23,052 nt of DNA from Reticulitermes lucifugus (Eukaryota; Arthropoda; Insecta; Blattodea; Rhinotermitidae), in NCBI GenBank assembly GCA_026260175.1, contig JAKCWW010009778.1, forward strand, positions 1-23,052, given 5' to 3'. The translations under genes and the position numbers were made by a program. Below are positions 1 through 9,109 of this stretch, piece by piece; within the stretch, counting starts at the first letter, position 1; the number at the start of each line of letters is the position of its first letter. Below the pieces are notes generated by a model, which was not told the DNA's origin, did no database searches, and saw only the letters and a program-made list of their open reading frames with translations.

Positions 1-434
1 TGGAAGCAATTCTATTTATTTATCTCTTCTGGATCAAATAATATTAATTTTTTTTAACGAAAGTGCAAAAACTTAAAGGGCCCACGCGGGGACAGCAGAC
101 TTGCTCACGCAGGGCTTGTGCCGTAAAGTAGGCCACTTATCTCGATTTAAAGGGCAACTCGAGAAAATAACTCCGTAAGCTAAAGGTTAAGTGATGTGAG
201 AACCTGTAATCTTAAATTTAACTCTATTTTCCCAAATACAGCCCCATGCAAAAGGAATTTGTATCTGATGGATCGTTGTTTGATCGATTGTTCAGTCATT
301 TCTGAGGCAGTCATCTCTGTGTGTATGTATATGCCGTGAACTGGAGGTGAGAGTTCCTCTAAAACTTCGGTAATTTTTGTTGGTCTCTGGAAACTTGTCA
401 TGAACTGGAATGACTACAATCTGTGCTGTTGCAG
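1..434 (+). other. 3' part of a kinesin-13 intron
   Basis: No coding block was recognised. The segment ends in the acceptor of the exon at 435. Bases 75-180 are more GC-rich and CpG-containing than their surroundings, possibly an old inserted repeat, but no termini were found. Confidence 0.6.
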
Positions 435-632
435 ATAGCAATGATAAGTCCAGGCATGAGTTCGTGTGAACATTCTCTAAATACACTGAGGTATGCAGAT
501 CGAGTAAAGGAGCTGGCAGCCAATGACCCCATGGAGATGAAGACATCTCCGAGCAGTGAGGGGGAGCCCATGAAGGTGGAAGATAATGGTGTGCTAGACG
601 ACAGTGATCTTGCCCAGCTTCGGTCCCTCAAT
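435..632 (+). CDS. Klp10A: Kinesin-13 exon: end of motor domain plus linker
   Basis: The acceptor is ...gttgcag at 434 and the donor is AAT|gtaagt at 633, both phase 0, giving 66 codons. It opens with [10 protein letters not shown], the strand-helix end of the kinesin motor, and continues through [13 protein letters not shown], the last conserved block of all kinesin motors. The remaining 36 or so residues ([16 protein letters not shown]...) are acidic and serine-rich linker, ending in DLAQLRSLN, which resembles DLAMLSSLS in fly Klp10A. The ATG codons inside this exon are not starts: the reading frame enters across the acceptor from an upstream exon that should encode the switch II region. 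Confidence 0.93.
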
Positions 633-3600
633 GTAAGTCTCGTACTTAGTTGCATATTGCCTCCATCTCTGCTATTAATCTTTCTTACTCAGTACTGTCT
701 TTTGTGGCAAGAGATTTGTGTGAAGTTGACTGATTCCTAAGTTATTTATCCCTTTAAGGCACAGCAGTTATTGTAGAGTTATTATTTTATCTGACAGTAT
801 TGTTTGCCACTTCCTGTCGCCTCGCTTGTATTAATGCAGCCCACTCAGCCAGTTGCCGACATGCACAGCAGAATAGTGGCCGGATGTGACATACTGTATT
901 TAATTGAATGCAAGACTAGGGTTTTTCGTGAAATTTGGTGCTTAAATATATGAGGTCGTCTTAAATTCGCACATAAAGCACCAAACTGGATCACCCTAAA
1001 CCGGACCATGCAGAGCCAAGCAAAGGCCTGCATTGCCAAATCATCATGTGTAGACAAAAGAGACAACAGAACACAAAGTTGCACAACATTTTGGAAGCCA
1101 GCTGTATTTCTGTTTTCAGGCAAAGAAGCACCTAACCTGGTGGATACCTTAGATCAAGCTAGTCTCAGTCACTGGACACTATAGAAATAGTGAACTTCTT
1201 AAGATATGCACCTGAGAACAGATCTATTCCAAGGGTAGGAACGGGAAAATGGCTATTGCAAAATTAAAAATTAACTGCGTGACTCAAAACCTGGACAGAT
1301 TCACAAATTAAAAACTGTGAAGAGAACTATGAAGTCCGACTTATCAGAGCACAGACACAACACAAAAATTCAGAACGCACATATTTAAAATTCTTAACAC
1401 CATCTGTGAAGAAAACTGTGAATCCTTGTGGGTTCAAGTACATTTATAAACCAAGAAATAAAAATGTATTAAGTCAGTGTGGATCATAACAGCATGGCAA
1501 CACATCTCACCGGAATTGACTGTGAAGGGTTTTAAGAAGTTCTGTATATCCAATGCAATGGATGGGACCTTATCCAGAATGAGATGAATCCAGTCCATGT
1601 TATCCATTTCAATATTATCCTTCTGTCTATGTGTAGATTTTCCAAGCGGTCTCTTTCTTCAGCTTTCCCTGTGAACACCCCTTTGTGCATTTATCTTCTC
1701 CGCCATCTCTGCTGCATGCCCTGCCTGTCTGATCCCACGTGATTTGATGACCCTAATGATATTTGGTGAGGAATATGAGTCATGAAGCTCCTAATGCAGT
1801 TTCCAACATTTTCCTGTTACTTCCTCAGTCATAGTTCCAAAAATCTTCCTCAGCCTCCCACTCTGGAGCGCCTTCAGCATCTGTTCTTCCCTTAATGTAA
1901 AAAGCTGAGTTTCATACTTGTATAAAACAACAGCCAAATTAATCTATCATCAGGCTTTTTAATTCTGCTTTTCCCTGAAAATAGTTTTATGAGGCTTAAG
2001 AACTTACTTTTGCAGGTTGCAGTAAGTGGCGAACATGAGAATTATTGCTTCTAAGAACAGCTTCTTATATGTAGACTTTTTGTGTTGTGAGTTTTTGATG
2101 ATGCTTTATTTAAGACCATTGTCAGTTGCTCAGAATATATAACATCAAATGGTGGGATGAATTGGGAAGGAGGTGCAATGAGATCTTTGCCCTTCTGATT
2201 TGTTAAGCAGCATAGAATGGTAGCTAGTCAAGCTGCTTGACCCTTTAAGATGGGACTGATAGCTTGTCCTGAAATGTCTGTAACTAACTACCAATCTACG
2301 CTGCCTAACATCCCAGAAGAGCGAAGATCTCAATTTGCACTGCAGCGGAAGCCTGAAATCACGTGAGGTTGAATGAATCAGATGTGACTTAGTTTGAGGT
2401 ACTATCCCAGATTTTGCCTAAAGGGCCTGAAAAAAATAGCAAAATATTAACCTGGTATTTGGCATCCTGTTGTGTCAATTGTGAAAAATTACTTTTGCAG
2501 TAGCTGGTCTCCGAGCCATGATTTTTGCTTGGTCCCTCCCAAATGCAGTTTGGAAGTACTGCCCACTTGACAGTGGTGGTCAGTGTTTTATGAGTACCTG
2601 TGATTTGTATTTATGTATCATAAATCTGTGTGGGGGTGCTGTCACTTTTGCAGCAAAGCTTTCACCTTTGCAACGGTGAGACCAGTTCACAGGCTTCTTA
2701 ACCTGGAGGCAAGTGTTTCTGTTCAAAAGTTCAACCCTGAATGTGTTGCAGGAGGGCGAAATTTCAGCGGACCTGTTCACATTCCATGAGGCGGTGTCAC
2801 AGCTACAGCTGCTGGAAGAAGAGGTATTGGATAGTCACACCAGCCTGGCACAGTTGGGGCCCCAGTGGATGGAGCTGGACCGTGTCTTACTAGCCATGAC
2901 AAACGATGTAGACTACGATCAAGACGGTGAGATTTCTAACAGCTGTAGTCACCACAGCTCTCAAAACAAGCAGCTTGATGACTGTGAAAATGTAGTACAA
3001 AGTAATACAAACATGCATCACTTTCGAAACGATTGGCACAATGTTTACTTTGAAAACTATTCTGCAAATAGGCAGACCTATGGATATCAAAATCATTCCT
3101 CAAATAAGAAACCCTGGCATTTCCAAAAACATTCCCTGTATAAGCAGAAACTTGTCACTAAAATTTATTTGCCACATAAGCACAGTTTTGCACCCAAATG
3201 AGAGCACAACAGTGGTCCTAGAAGTCACTGCCCAACTACGAACCAGTGGGCCGACAGAAAAGACGTGTTCCAAAATATTAACAAACATTTGACACCCAGA
3301 AACAGTTTCAGTGTTGGTCCCAAAATGTAAATAACCTGCAGCCCATTCTTAATAAAAAAAATTTGACTTCTGACTGGAATAGTCAGCCATCACCTTGAAG
3401 TTGAGAGATGTAAGTAGTCTTAATATGAATTGTCCCCAAAGAGTGATCCACCAAGCAGGTAATTGGAAAGCGTGCACCATTTGGACACACAGTGGGATAG
3501 TTCTGGATATAAATTGTGTCTAAGGAGATCCAACGAATGGCATTCATGTGAATGGGAGTTTATGAAGATGAAGGAGCAGTTGTTAGACCTAGTTCATAGT

Positions 3601-6600
3601 TATTTAAACCCAGTGAAAGTAATGCAGCACATAACATTGCTCTGTCTGGTCCCCCACCCCAAAAAAGCGTGGGTAAAGAATAAAAAGGTAATGCAGACAT
3701 GCACAAATTTTCCAGAAATATAAGGAAAGGAGCCATCTCAAAATTGTAGGTGCCAAAAGGATGATGTGAAGCAGGTTTTATGCTGAGGATCCACAAATAT
3801 CAGGCACCACTGTACAAAATTTAGGCGCCAAGGCAATCTGGTGCTCTATATTTGTGCACCCCTGAGGTAATGGTCTCTAGCATTGCAAGAAGTGAGCAAG
3901 AAGGCACAAAATGTTCTGCGATCTGTGTGACATATATTAAAGCTGCTAGAGATATTTGTTGCTACCCATTGAGAAGTTTCACAGGTCATGACAGCAATTT
4001 TATTTCTTGTTCCAAGAGAGCATGCTGTTGTAACAACACAGTCAGTTTACACAAGTTCTGTGCATTGTTGCCCATTTCCTATTCTGATGAAATTTGATGT
4101 GATTCGTGCAGCAGTGGCGTATTGTCAAGCAGGGTGTGTCCTGTCAACATGAAAAGCTCTGATGTTACAGGAACCGCTGACTAGTTTTGCAGTGTTTGTC
4201 TTGGTCCCATTCATATACTCCGCCATTTGTATTTTCATTTTTCTTTGGAACCAGTAGCAGTCCTTGCTTGTTTTGCATGCTGGGTAGAAGTGTACCGGAC
4301 TGTATTTTATTTTGATAGTTCGTGTAATCAGAATGTACATTATGAGAATTATGTGTCTTTCTTTAATTCTGTCAGAATTTTAGACTGTTACTGTGTATCT
4401 GTAATTTTCACTGCCCTCCTGTTGAAAATCAAATGTTCTCAAGAATTTGATGCCACATAATTTGGTAGATAGGCAGAAACATTTCAGAGGAATGTGCTGC
4501 CTCCATCACAGAGTAATTCTTTATCCTGAATGTGGAGGTAGCACCTTCCTCCAAAAACATTGGTACTTGTCTATCAAGCTACTCGGTGTCAGATATCAGA
4601 AGAATTTAATCTTGATAGCACTGTGAGAATCCATATCACATGTTTATCTGTTTGTGTTTCCTCACATCATGAATGTTTCTTTCTTTCTTTCTTCCTTTTA
4701 TTTTTCTTTCTTTTCTTCACTCTTTGTGTCTTTATTTTCTTCCTTTCAGTTCAACTGGACAGGTTCAACAAGACAAAGTCAGATCAAGACTTTCACAAAA
4801 GATTGTGGCCTTATGGGATGTGCATTTTGGTAGATGGATGTTAATCAGTTGATGGGTGGAGGCAGCACTTGCCTTCAAAAAATTTGTAGCAAAATACGAA
4901 ACTACACCACGTGAAGCTGTACTCATAGAAGACTAATCTTGACACCGCAGTCATAACTCTTAAATCTGTCAAATCTGTGACTGTGCCCATGAATGGGACT
5001 TAATATTATATCACACTTTGTTGAAAATTAATATACCTATGTAGAACATGTATGTAAACACATTACATAGTGTTCAATTGAAGTTGCAGGGTGCTTATGA
5101 ATTAACCCTTTATGGCCGAACGGGAAAACACTGTCCGAGCGATTTAAGTGCCCTCAATGGCTGGAAGGGAAAACGTCCCGCAACACCATGTTGTTTTTAA
5201 AATTTTCTGCATTTATAATTACATGTCTTTTTTTCACAATATTTGCCTAAAAGGCTTATATAGGCATACAAGATTTTGTGAAATTTAATTCTAGTTAAAA
5301 TTATCACTAATGTGGTTTAATTTTTCTTACTAACAACCTTACATTGTTTCCAGCAGTCGCGAATTATTTACAGATGTCTCCAGGCTGCAATTCTTATTTT
5401 TTCCTCATATTGGCAAAATGAAGCACATGCAAACACATAAAGGACCTTTGGACAAGTTTTTGTTCCTTCATAAAGGCCTTCCTGTAAAATCCACACCCCC
5501 ATTATCAAGAAAACTACTGAAAAATATCAGTAATTGCAATGGTAATATTTATGTACATTTTTGTGTGTTCCGCCTTTCCGTTTTAGTGTCAGTTGGTCTT
5601 CAGAAACGCAGTTTGGTGTGATATACCTCGAAACATGAGGTAGCATACAACCTTATGTTGCATTCTCGACACTTGAATTTCGTTCTTGTGCCTTTGTTTT
5701 TGGCGAAACACATGCAGCACCGAATTCTCTTACACTGCATAAGCCAGTTGCTGACTCTGATCATGATTCAAGCATCTGCCCTGCCTGGCCTGTGGAATGT
5801 TATTGCTGTGACAAGGAATAGACTGAACTGTTGAGTTGGAGATAGACGTAAGCATGAACCTAAAATTGAAAGAAGTCCCAAAGAAATTGTTATGGCAGAA
5901 TGAAGGACATTTGCCTCTGTACCCATATTGCACTAACCAGAGCAATTAAAGCCTGTATGCATTTCTTGCCTCACCTACTGATTGCATATTAACTCATTCG
6001 CACTCAGCACCCAGATAAGCCTGCACTACAACAAAACCTAAATATCATTATAAGACTGAAACCTAAACAACGTGTGAGGAAATACAATGACATGTACATT
6101 CAGCTCCAAATTTTATAGCACAGGTCCCCACTTACAGCAGGAGCTATTTGAAAAGAATAAATGTAGAAAATGAAGCTTAAAGTGAAAAATAAACAAAATA
6201 ATGAACGACCTTCAACTAAGCTGCATAAAAATAGGTGGACTTTCTTGAAACTTGCGTAACAAGTAGATGGATTCATTCTTAAGCGTGTACTTTTTATTTG
6301 AAGTTTTTGTCTTCAAAAATGTATGAAATGCAACGAATAATATCAGCAGGTACGAAAACTGTCATTTAAAGCAAAAATAACCCTGGCCATCAGCGGCTAC
6401 TTTGGGATTTAAATCTCTTGTACTTTAAAGGTTAACTAATACAAAGTGCATTGAAATTTTAACAAGAAAAAATTTACAGTTCCAGTCTCTAGCTGTAGTT
6501 TCCGCAGAAAACCAACCCTTCCATTTATCAGTTCCTATATATTATAGCAGTATTTCTCAATATTTTGCATACTTCGTACCTTTACAGTTCACTAATTTGG

Positions 6601-9013
6601 CTGGCCTCCTCCCCAAAATTGTCTCAACTCACAGCCTGCTAAGGCACATCTCATGGTAACATTTAAAAGTTAGAATAATCACAAAGAAGAAACAAACTCT
6701 AAAGAACTTATGAAGTCCGTGTAAAATTTTTTTACAAAAACTGTGATATTCGTAGTAGTAATGACAAACTAAGGGGTCTGCAGTCCACACTTTAAGAACC
6801 GTTGTATTAGAACCCTTGAGGGCCACTTTGGAAGCAAGGTTTTGCATGTTACAGTGAAACCCCAATATAGTGCCCCCTGATACAGCACCTCTGTCACTTA
6901 GCACCCATAAAAGTCTGTGAACAGAAAGTTCCTGTTATATAGTATTTCAATATACTGTCACAAACTGTGAACAAACAGTGGTTCTATGTCAGGGTTTGTA
7001 TGTAACTTTTTCAACACACATTGACTGCGAAATACTGATTGAAGCATAGGTACCTCTCAGTGCCATATATTGCTGCCACTATGTGGGTTTATTTGTAACT
7101 ACTAACAACTACTGCATACATATACTAGACCATAGTGGAAACCATGCAGTATGAATAAGATTTGTAAATGCAGTGCACAAACACTTAGTGATGAACCACA
7201 CCGTGCAAGAATATGAAACTGTGACAACCATAAATTTTGCAGGAGACACTGATGATGACTTAAGTGTCACAGTGCGTTCATCATAAGCTAAACAACAATT
7301 GGGATAAAAGCTGTTAGTATACTATAACAACTTTTAAGTACAGGTAGGATTCTGTTTACACCACTTCAGTTTATGCCCACTTCACTTTTGCGCCTCTCAT
7401 AGATTACGATTGGAGGGGTGATGAGTCATGACTCTGTCATGTCTGATTGGTCCTACTCCCACCCTTGATGGCCACTCCTACTTTCCAGTCGTTGAAGAAA
7501 AGCTTACCCCAGACTTAGTTTTTAATGTAGACGAAACGGGCCTCTACTGGAAAAAGCTGCCCAACCGTATCTTCATTGCTCGTGAAGAATGTTATGCCCC
7601 TGTGTTCAAGGCATCCAAGGACCGTTTGACTTTGTTGTTGGGTGGCAATGCTTCAGGAACTTTCAGATTAAAACCTATGTTAGTTTACCATTCTGAAACA
7701 CCATGCGCTATGAAGGGAATCGTGAAAACACAGCTTCCTGTCTTCTGGCATTCCAACAAAAACGCCTGGGTTATGCAGAGAATTCTTAGTGACTGGTACA
7801 CATCGTATTTTTGCCCAGCGGTAAAGGAGTTCTGTACGAAAAATAGATTTCCTCACAAAGTTTTGCTGCTGCTGGACAATGCCTCTGGTCACCCTCCAGA
7901 TTTGTGTCAATAACAGAGAATGTGACAGAGATAGCAAAGGAAATAGGATTAGATGATGTAGAAGTTGGCGACATAAATGAGCTCTTTGAGAGTCATGGTG
8001 AAGAGCTTTCAACGGAAGATTTAGAAGAGCTAGCTGAACAACTGTCCAAAGAAGACACAGGAAAGTGAAGCTGACTCTGCAATGCCGGTTAGGACACTAA
8101 CAGTGAAATCAATGCAGGAGGCTATTGTTGCGTAAGCTGATTGTGGATCGTTGTTCCTGATGTATCTGACGTGTTCTGAATACCTTTGTTTTAGATTTCG
8201 ACGAAATCTAAAACAAAGGTTTAATAAATAAAAATTGTGTTAAATAAAATAACATAATACAGTGTACATTTGTCTACATAAGATATATATAATCAAAAAT
8301 GTACGGTACAAGTAACGTAATGTGTATTTCTTCTTGAGATCGCCTGTAAATTTGCACTTATGCTTAGGCTTTTTTTTATAAAGGAAGACTTAAATTACTG
8401 TGAGAATGACTACTAAACTGTAAGAAAAAATAACTTTTTTTCGGCCAACTCACTAATACCTGTTAATGTGGAGCTCTCAATATGGGGATACAAGAACACA
8501 GTTGAATGATAGTATGTTAATGGATGGTGTTGGTCAGCTGCCATCCACTTGCACTCACCCAATCAGCACTCCAGGTCGAGTCACTATAGTGACTGAATTT
8601 CAGTACGGCTCCACTAGTTAGTAGTTCAGTTATAACGTACAGCATTATTTTCTTCTTTCACCAGCCAAGGATTATTTTATTGTTTCAATATTGCTGACTG
8701 GAAACCTGCCCATTTTTGAATATGTAAAAAATCCACTCGGGCATGTGTTTTACGCCTTAAGAGGAGAACATGTCCAGGGAAAATAGGATATATAGAAACC
8801 CACAGCACACATGGTAATCTTGCCCTTAGCAGAAGATAAAGCAGTTTGTATTGTGTTGCAGCATACTCTAAACAGCTGGAGCTGTTGTTGGATGGGAGAC
8901 TCAAACTACTGAATGACCTGAAACAGAAAGTGGCTGCATTCAGGGCGCAGCTTGTTGCCGAGGAACAAATCAGTCAGAAAATCAAGCGGCCAGCACTTGC
9001 ACGGCACAACTAA
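435..9013 (+). CDS. Klp10A: Kinesin-13 (KIF2A/Klp10A-like), 3' part of the gene, three exons
   Basis: Spliced CDS joins 435-632, 2752-2926 and 8862-9013 (525 nt, 174 residues plus TAA). Kinesin-13s do not walk: they use ATP to depolymerise microtubule ends at spindle poles, kinetochores and interphase arrays (family knowledge). The first exon carries the end of the motor domain, with [19 protein letters not shown] matching the conserved C-terminal motor helix. A poorly conserved acidic and serine-rich linker follows. The second and third exons carry the C-terminal coiled-coil region seen in KIF2A and Drosophila Klp10A, with [16 protein letters not shown] and [12 protein letters not shown] as landmarks. 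The stop follows [11 protein letters not shown], comparable to the basic end of vertebrate KIF2A. Introns 1 and 2 are 2119 and 5935 bp and full of transposons. The 5' exons are outside the window. Vertebrate KIF2A, KIF2B and KIF2C are not separable on this fragment; insects usually have Klp10A as the main member, so the symbol is by orthology inference. Confidence 0.93.
633..1484 (+). other. Kinesin intron 1, unassigned stretch
   Basis: No gene was seen. Bases 905-985 (...gaggtcgtcttaaattcgc...) resemble a common insect DNA-transposon fragment, but termini and target duplications were not found. Confidence 0.5.
1485..1945 (-). pseudogene. LINE reverse-transcriptase C-terminus, decayed
   Basis: Reading the minus strand from about 1935 gives one continuous frame, [17 protein letters not shown], then [14 protein letters not shown], then (after an in-frame TAG) [19 protein letters not shown] and [13 protein letters not shown]. 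This is the familiar end of a non-LTR retrotransposon polyprotein (family pattern VLYGCETW...LREEHRLRVFENRVLRRIFG...[22 protein letters not shown]). Past a frame change, [14 protein letters not shown] and MDWIHL follow the RPLGRPRRRWEDNI...WIDLA pattern. Stops and frameshifts show it is dead. The catalytic domain is absent, as expected for a fragment. It lies antisense to the kinesin gene inside an intron. Confidence 0.8.
2169..2178. repeat. Target duplication of MITE copy A, left
   Basis: GGAGGTGCAA pairs with TGAGGTTGAA at 2364-2373; 7 of 10 bases match. Confidence 0.5.
2179..2363 (-). mobile_element. Foldback MITE, copy A
   Basis: On the minus strand it begins GTGATTTCAGGCTTCCGC, continues GAGATCTTCGCTCTTCTGGG, and returns as an imperfect inverted copy ending TGCCCTTTGATCT-like on the other arm (CAGAAGGGCAAAGATCT). 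The centre (CAGTCCCATCTTAAAGGGTC) is shared with the copies at 12488 and 16471. Flanking 10-mers at 2169-2178 (GGAGGTGCAA) and 2364-2373 (TGAGGTTGAA) agree at 7 of 10 positions, consistent with an aged target duplication. The peptide translated across one arm ([10 protein letters not shown]...) is a by-product of the MITE, not a gene. Confidence 0.75.
2374..2751 (+). other. Kinesin intron 1, 3' end
   Basis: Nothing is recognised apart from the polypyrimidine-poor acceptor region just before 2752. Confidence 0.5.
2752..2926 (+). CDS. Klp10A: Kinesin-13 exon: C-terminal coiled coil, first half
   Basis: The acceptor is ...tgtgttgcag ending at 2751, entering at phase 0 with GAG GGC GAA. The donor is GACG|gtgaga at 2927, leaving phase 1. 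It encodes about 58 residues from [19 protein letters not shown] to NDVDYDQD. The segment is the counterpart of the KIF2A block with FTFHEAVSQ and VDYDVD, predicted as a helix rich in Leu, Glu and Gln ([16 protein letters not shown]). In kinesin-13s this C-terminal region contributes to dimerisation and regulation (family knowledge). The frame stays open far past the donor; see the separate entry for 2927-3201. Confidence 0.92.
2927..3201 (+). CDS. Possible alternative kinesin-13 tail by intron retention
   Basis: If the donor at 2927 is not used, the kinesin frame stays open for 91 codons to TGA at 3199-3201. The predicted tail is rich in Asn, His, Gln, Ser and Tyr. Three consecutive 12-residue units resemble each other: [24 protein letters not shown] and [12 protein letters not shown], encoded by 36-bp DNA units at about 3045-3155. 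A canonical AATAAA lies at 3351-3356. An isoform using it would lose the last coiled-coil exon. The open length in AT-rich DNA, the protein-level repeat and the poly(A) signal are visible. That it is expressed is inference. The region could also be the remains of an unrelated inserted repeat. Confidence 0.3.
3351..3356 (+). promoter_or_regulatory. Candidate intronic poly(A) signal
   Basis: AATAAA followed by an A run, about 150 bp past the end of the read-through frame in the kinesin intron. It would serve an intron-retained short isoform. Single hexamers are common in AT-rich DNA, so confidence is low. Confidence 0.25.
3360..5105 (+). other. Kinesin intron 2, unassigned, with T/C-rich tract
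   Basis: No coding similarity was recognised. Bases 4675-4747 are an almost pure pyrimidine tract built on TTTC units, ending in cag at 4747-4749. It looks like a strong 3' splice site, but the downstream frame ([18 protein letters not shown]..., to a stop at 4842) is not recognised and no donor was confirmed. Confidence 0.5.
4675..4747. repeat. (TTTC)n pyrimidine tract
   Basis: Degenerate tetranucleotide TTTC/TTTCC repeats with only a few A or G bases, ending in CAG. Confidence 0.8.
5106..6431 (-). mobile_element. Decayed piggyBac element
   Basis: The element is flanked by TTAA at 5102-5105 and 6432-6435, the obligatory piggyBac target. The left end is CCCTTTATGGCCGAACGGG; the right end, reverse-complemented, begins CCTTTAAAGTACAAGAG. 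Both ends contain a subterminal GATTTAA block followed by ATGGC and GGG, so they are diverged inverted ends. The minus strand encodes a cysteine-rich transposase C-terminus at 5600-5767. At 1326 bp it is shorter than autonomous elements (usually above 2 kb), so internal sequence is missing. It sits in a kinesin intron, antisense to that gene. Confidence 0.75.
5600..5767 (-). pseudogene. piggyBac transposase C-terminal zinc-finger remnant
   Basis: This frame lacks a start and is open for 55 codons to TGA at 5600-5602. It contains [28 protein letters not shown] and ends LRF. This is the CxxC...CxxC...C...CFxxYH arrangement of the C-terminal domain of piggyBac transposases, normally at the very end of a roughly 600-residue protein. 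One finger Cys appears replaced by Tyr (LYATSCF where LC..PCF is usual). The upstream DDE core could not be read: the neighbouring frame at 5730-5945 is open but not convincingly transposase. In the family the domain helps recognise transposon ends. Confidence 0.8.
6548..6804. mobile_element. Short non-autonomous hAT element
   Basis: The left end is CAGTATTTCTCAATATTTTG and the right end, reverse-complemented, is CAACGGTTCTTAAAGTGTGG. Both fit the hAT terminus pattern CAGNGGTTCTCAAA. Flanking octamers are TATTATAG (6540-6547) and TATTAGAA (6805-6812), identical over the first five bases, consistent with an aged 8-bp target duplication. The element is 257 bp, with no coding capacity. Confidence 0.65.
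6852..8068 (+). mobile_element. Tigger/pogo-type element, right end not found
   Basis: The left terminus CAGTGAAACCCC at 6852 follows a TA dinucleotide (6850-6851), as expected for Tc1/mariner/pogo insertions. It shares its first 11 bases with the terminus ending at 9780. The body carries a Tigger transposase remnant at 7428-8068. No matching right terminus was recognised before the kinesin exon at 8862, so this entry stops at the transposase stop codon. About 550 bp between the terminus and the readable transposase do not read as coding, so the DNA-binding half is lost or unreadable. Confidence 0.55.
7428..8068 (+). pseudogene. Tigger-like DDE transposase, internally deleted
   Basis: Related to human TIGD1/jerky-type proteins. 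The first frame (to about 7900) has [14 protein letters not shown] with the first catalytic Asp (codon 7530), then [32 protein letters not shown] and [13 protein letters not shown] with the second catalytic Asp. The frame then hits TAA at 7911. From 7907 another frame reads [17 protein letters not shown] and [18 protein letters not shown] to TGA at 8066-8068, which is the usual acidic C-terminal tail of this family. The stretch holding the third acidic residue (around 90 residues, LPPNTTS...QPMDQG in relatives) is deleted with a frameshift. No ATG start is trusted, because the N-terminal CENP-B-like DNA-binding domains are absent. Confidence 0.88.
8182..8220. repeat. Perfect 39-bp palindrome
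   Basis: Arms 8182-8200 and 8202-8220 (19 bp each, ACCTTTGTTTTAGATTTCG and its exact complement) surround a single A. It lies just 3' of the Tigger remnant. Confidence 0.95.
8221..8861 (+). other. Kinesin intron 2, 3' end
   Basis: AT-rich and without a recognised gene or element. It ends with the acceptor of the last coding exon. Confidence 0.5.
8862..9013 (+). CDS. Klp10A: Kinesin-13 last coding exon
   Basis: The acceptor is ...ttgtgttgcag ending at 8861. The leading CA completes the G left by the previous exon as GCA (Ala), and the exon then reads [19 protein letters not shown] through [14 protein letters not shown] to [11 protein letters not shown] and TAA at 9011-9013. This matches the last roughly 50 residues of KIF2A (YATQLE..., KVKSFRAALQEEEQ..., KRPRAL) in length and order. 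The heptad-like Leu spacing supports a coiled coil. The exon sits between two transposon tracts, a Tigger remnant ending about 800 bp upstream and a Tigger-like MITE starting 96 bp downstream, yet keeps an intact frame. Confidence 0.93.
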
Positions 9014-9109
9014 CCTCCATGCCACCGTACCGTCATTCCAATATGCTGTGTGATGCCCGATTATAGAAAAACAATTGTATAAATGTTTAAAAAAATGAAT
9101 TGCATGATA

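Noticed and set aside
292-655. Minus-strand frames opposite the first kinesin exon
   Set aside because: They are shadows of the kinesin exon and intron; no domain is readable and the + strand coding is certain.
845-1123. 92-codon minus-strand frame in kinesin intron 1
   Set aside because: No recognisable protein; the middle looks like a transposon fragment.
2145-2333. 62-codon frame with [10 protein letters not shown]
   Set aside because: It is the translation of foldback MITE copy A, repeated at 12516 by copy B.
8456-8496. Possible right end of the Tigger element near ctcaatatggggatac
   Set aside because: The match to the left terminus is too weak and there is no TA at the right place.
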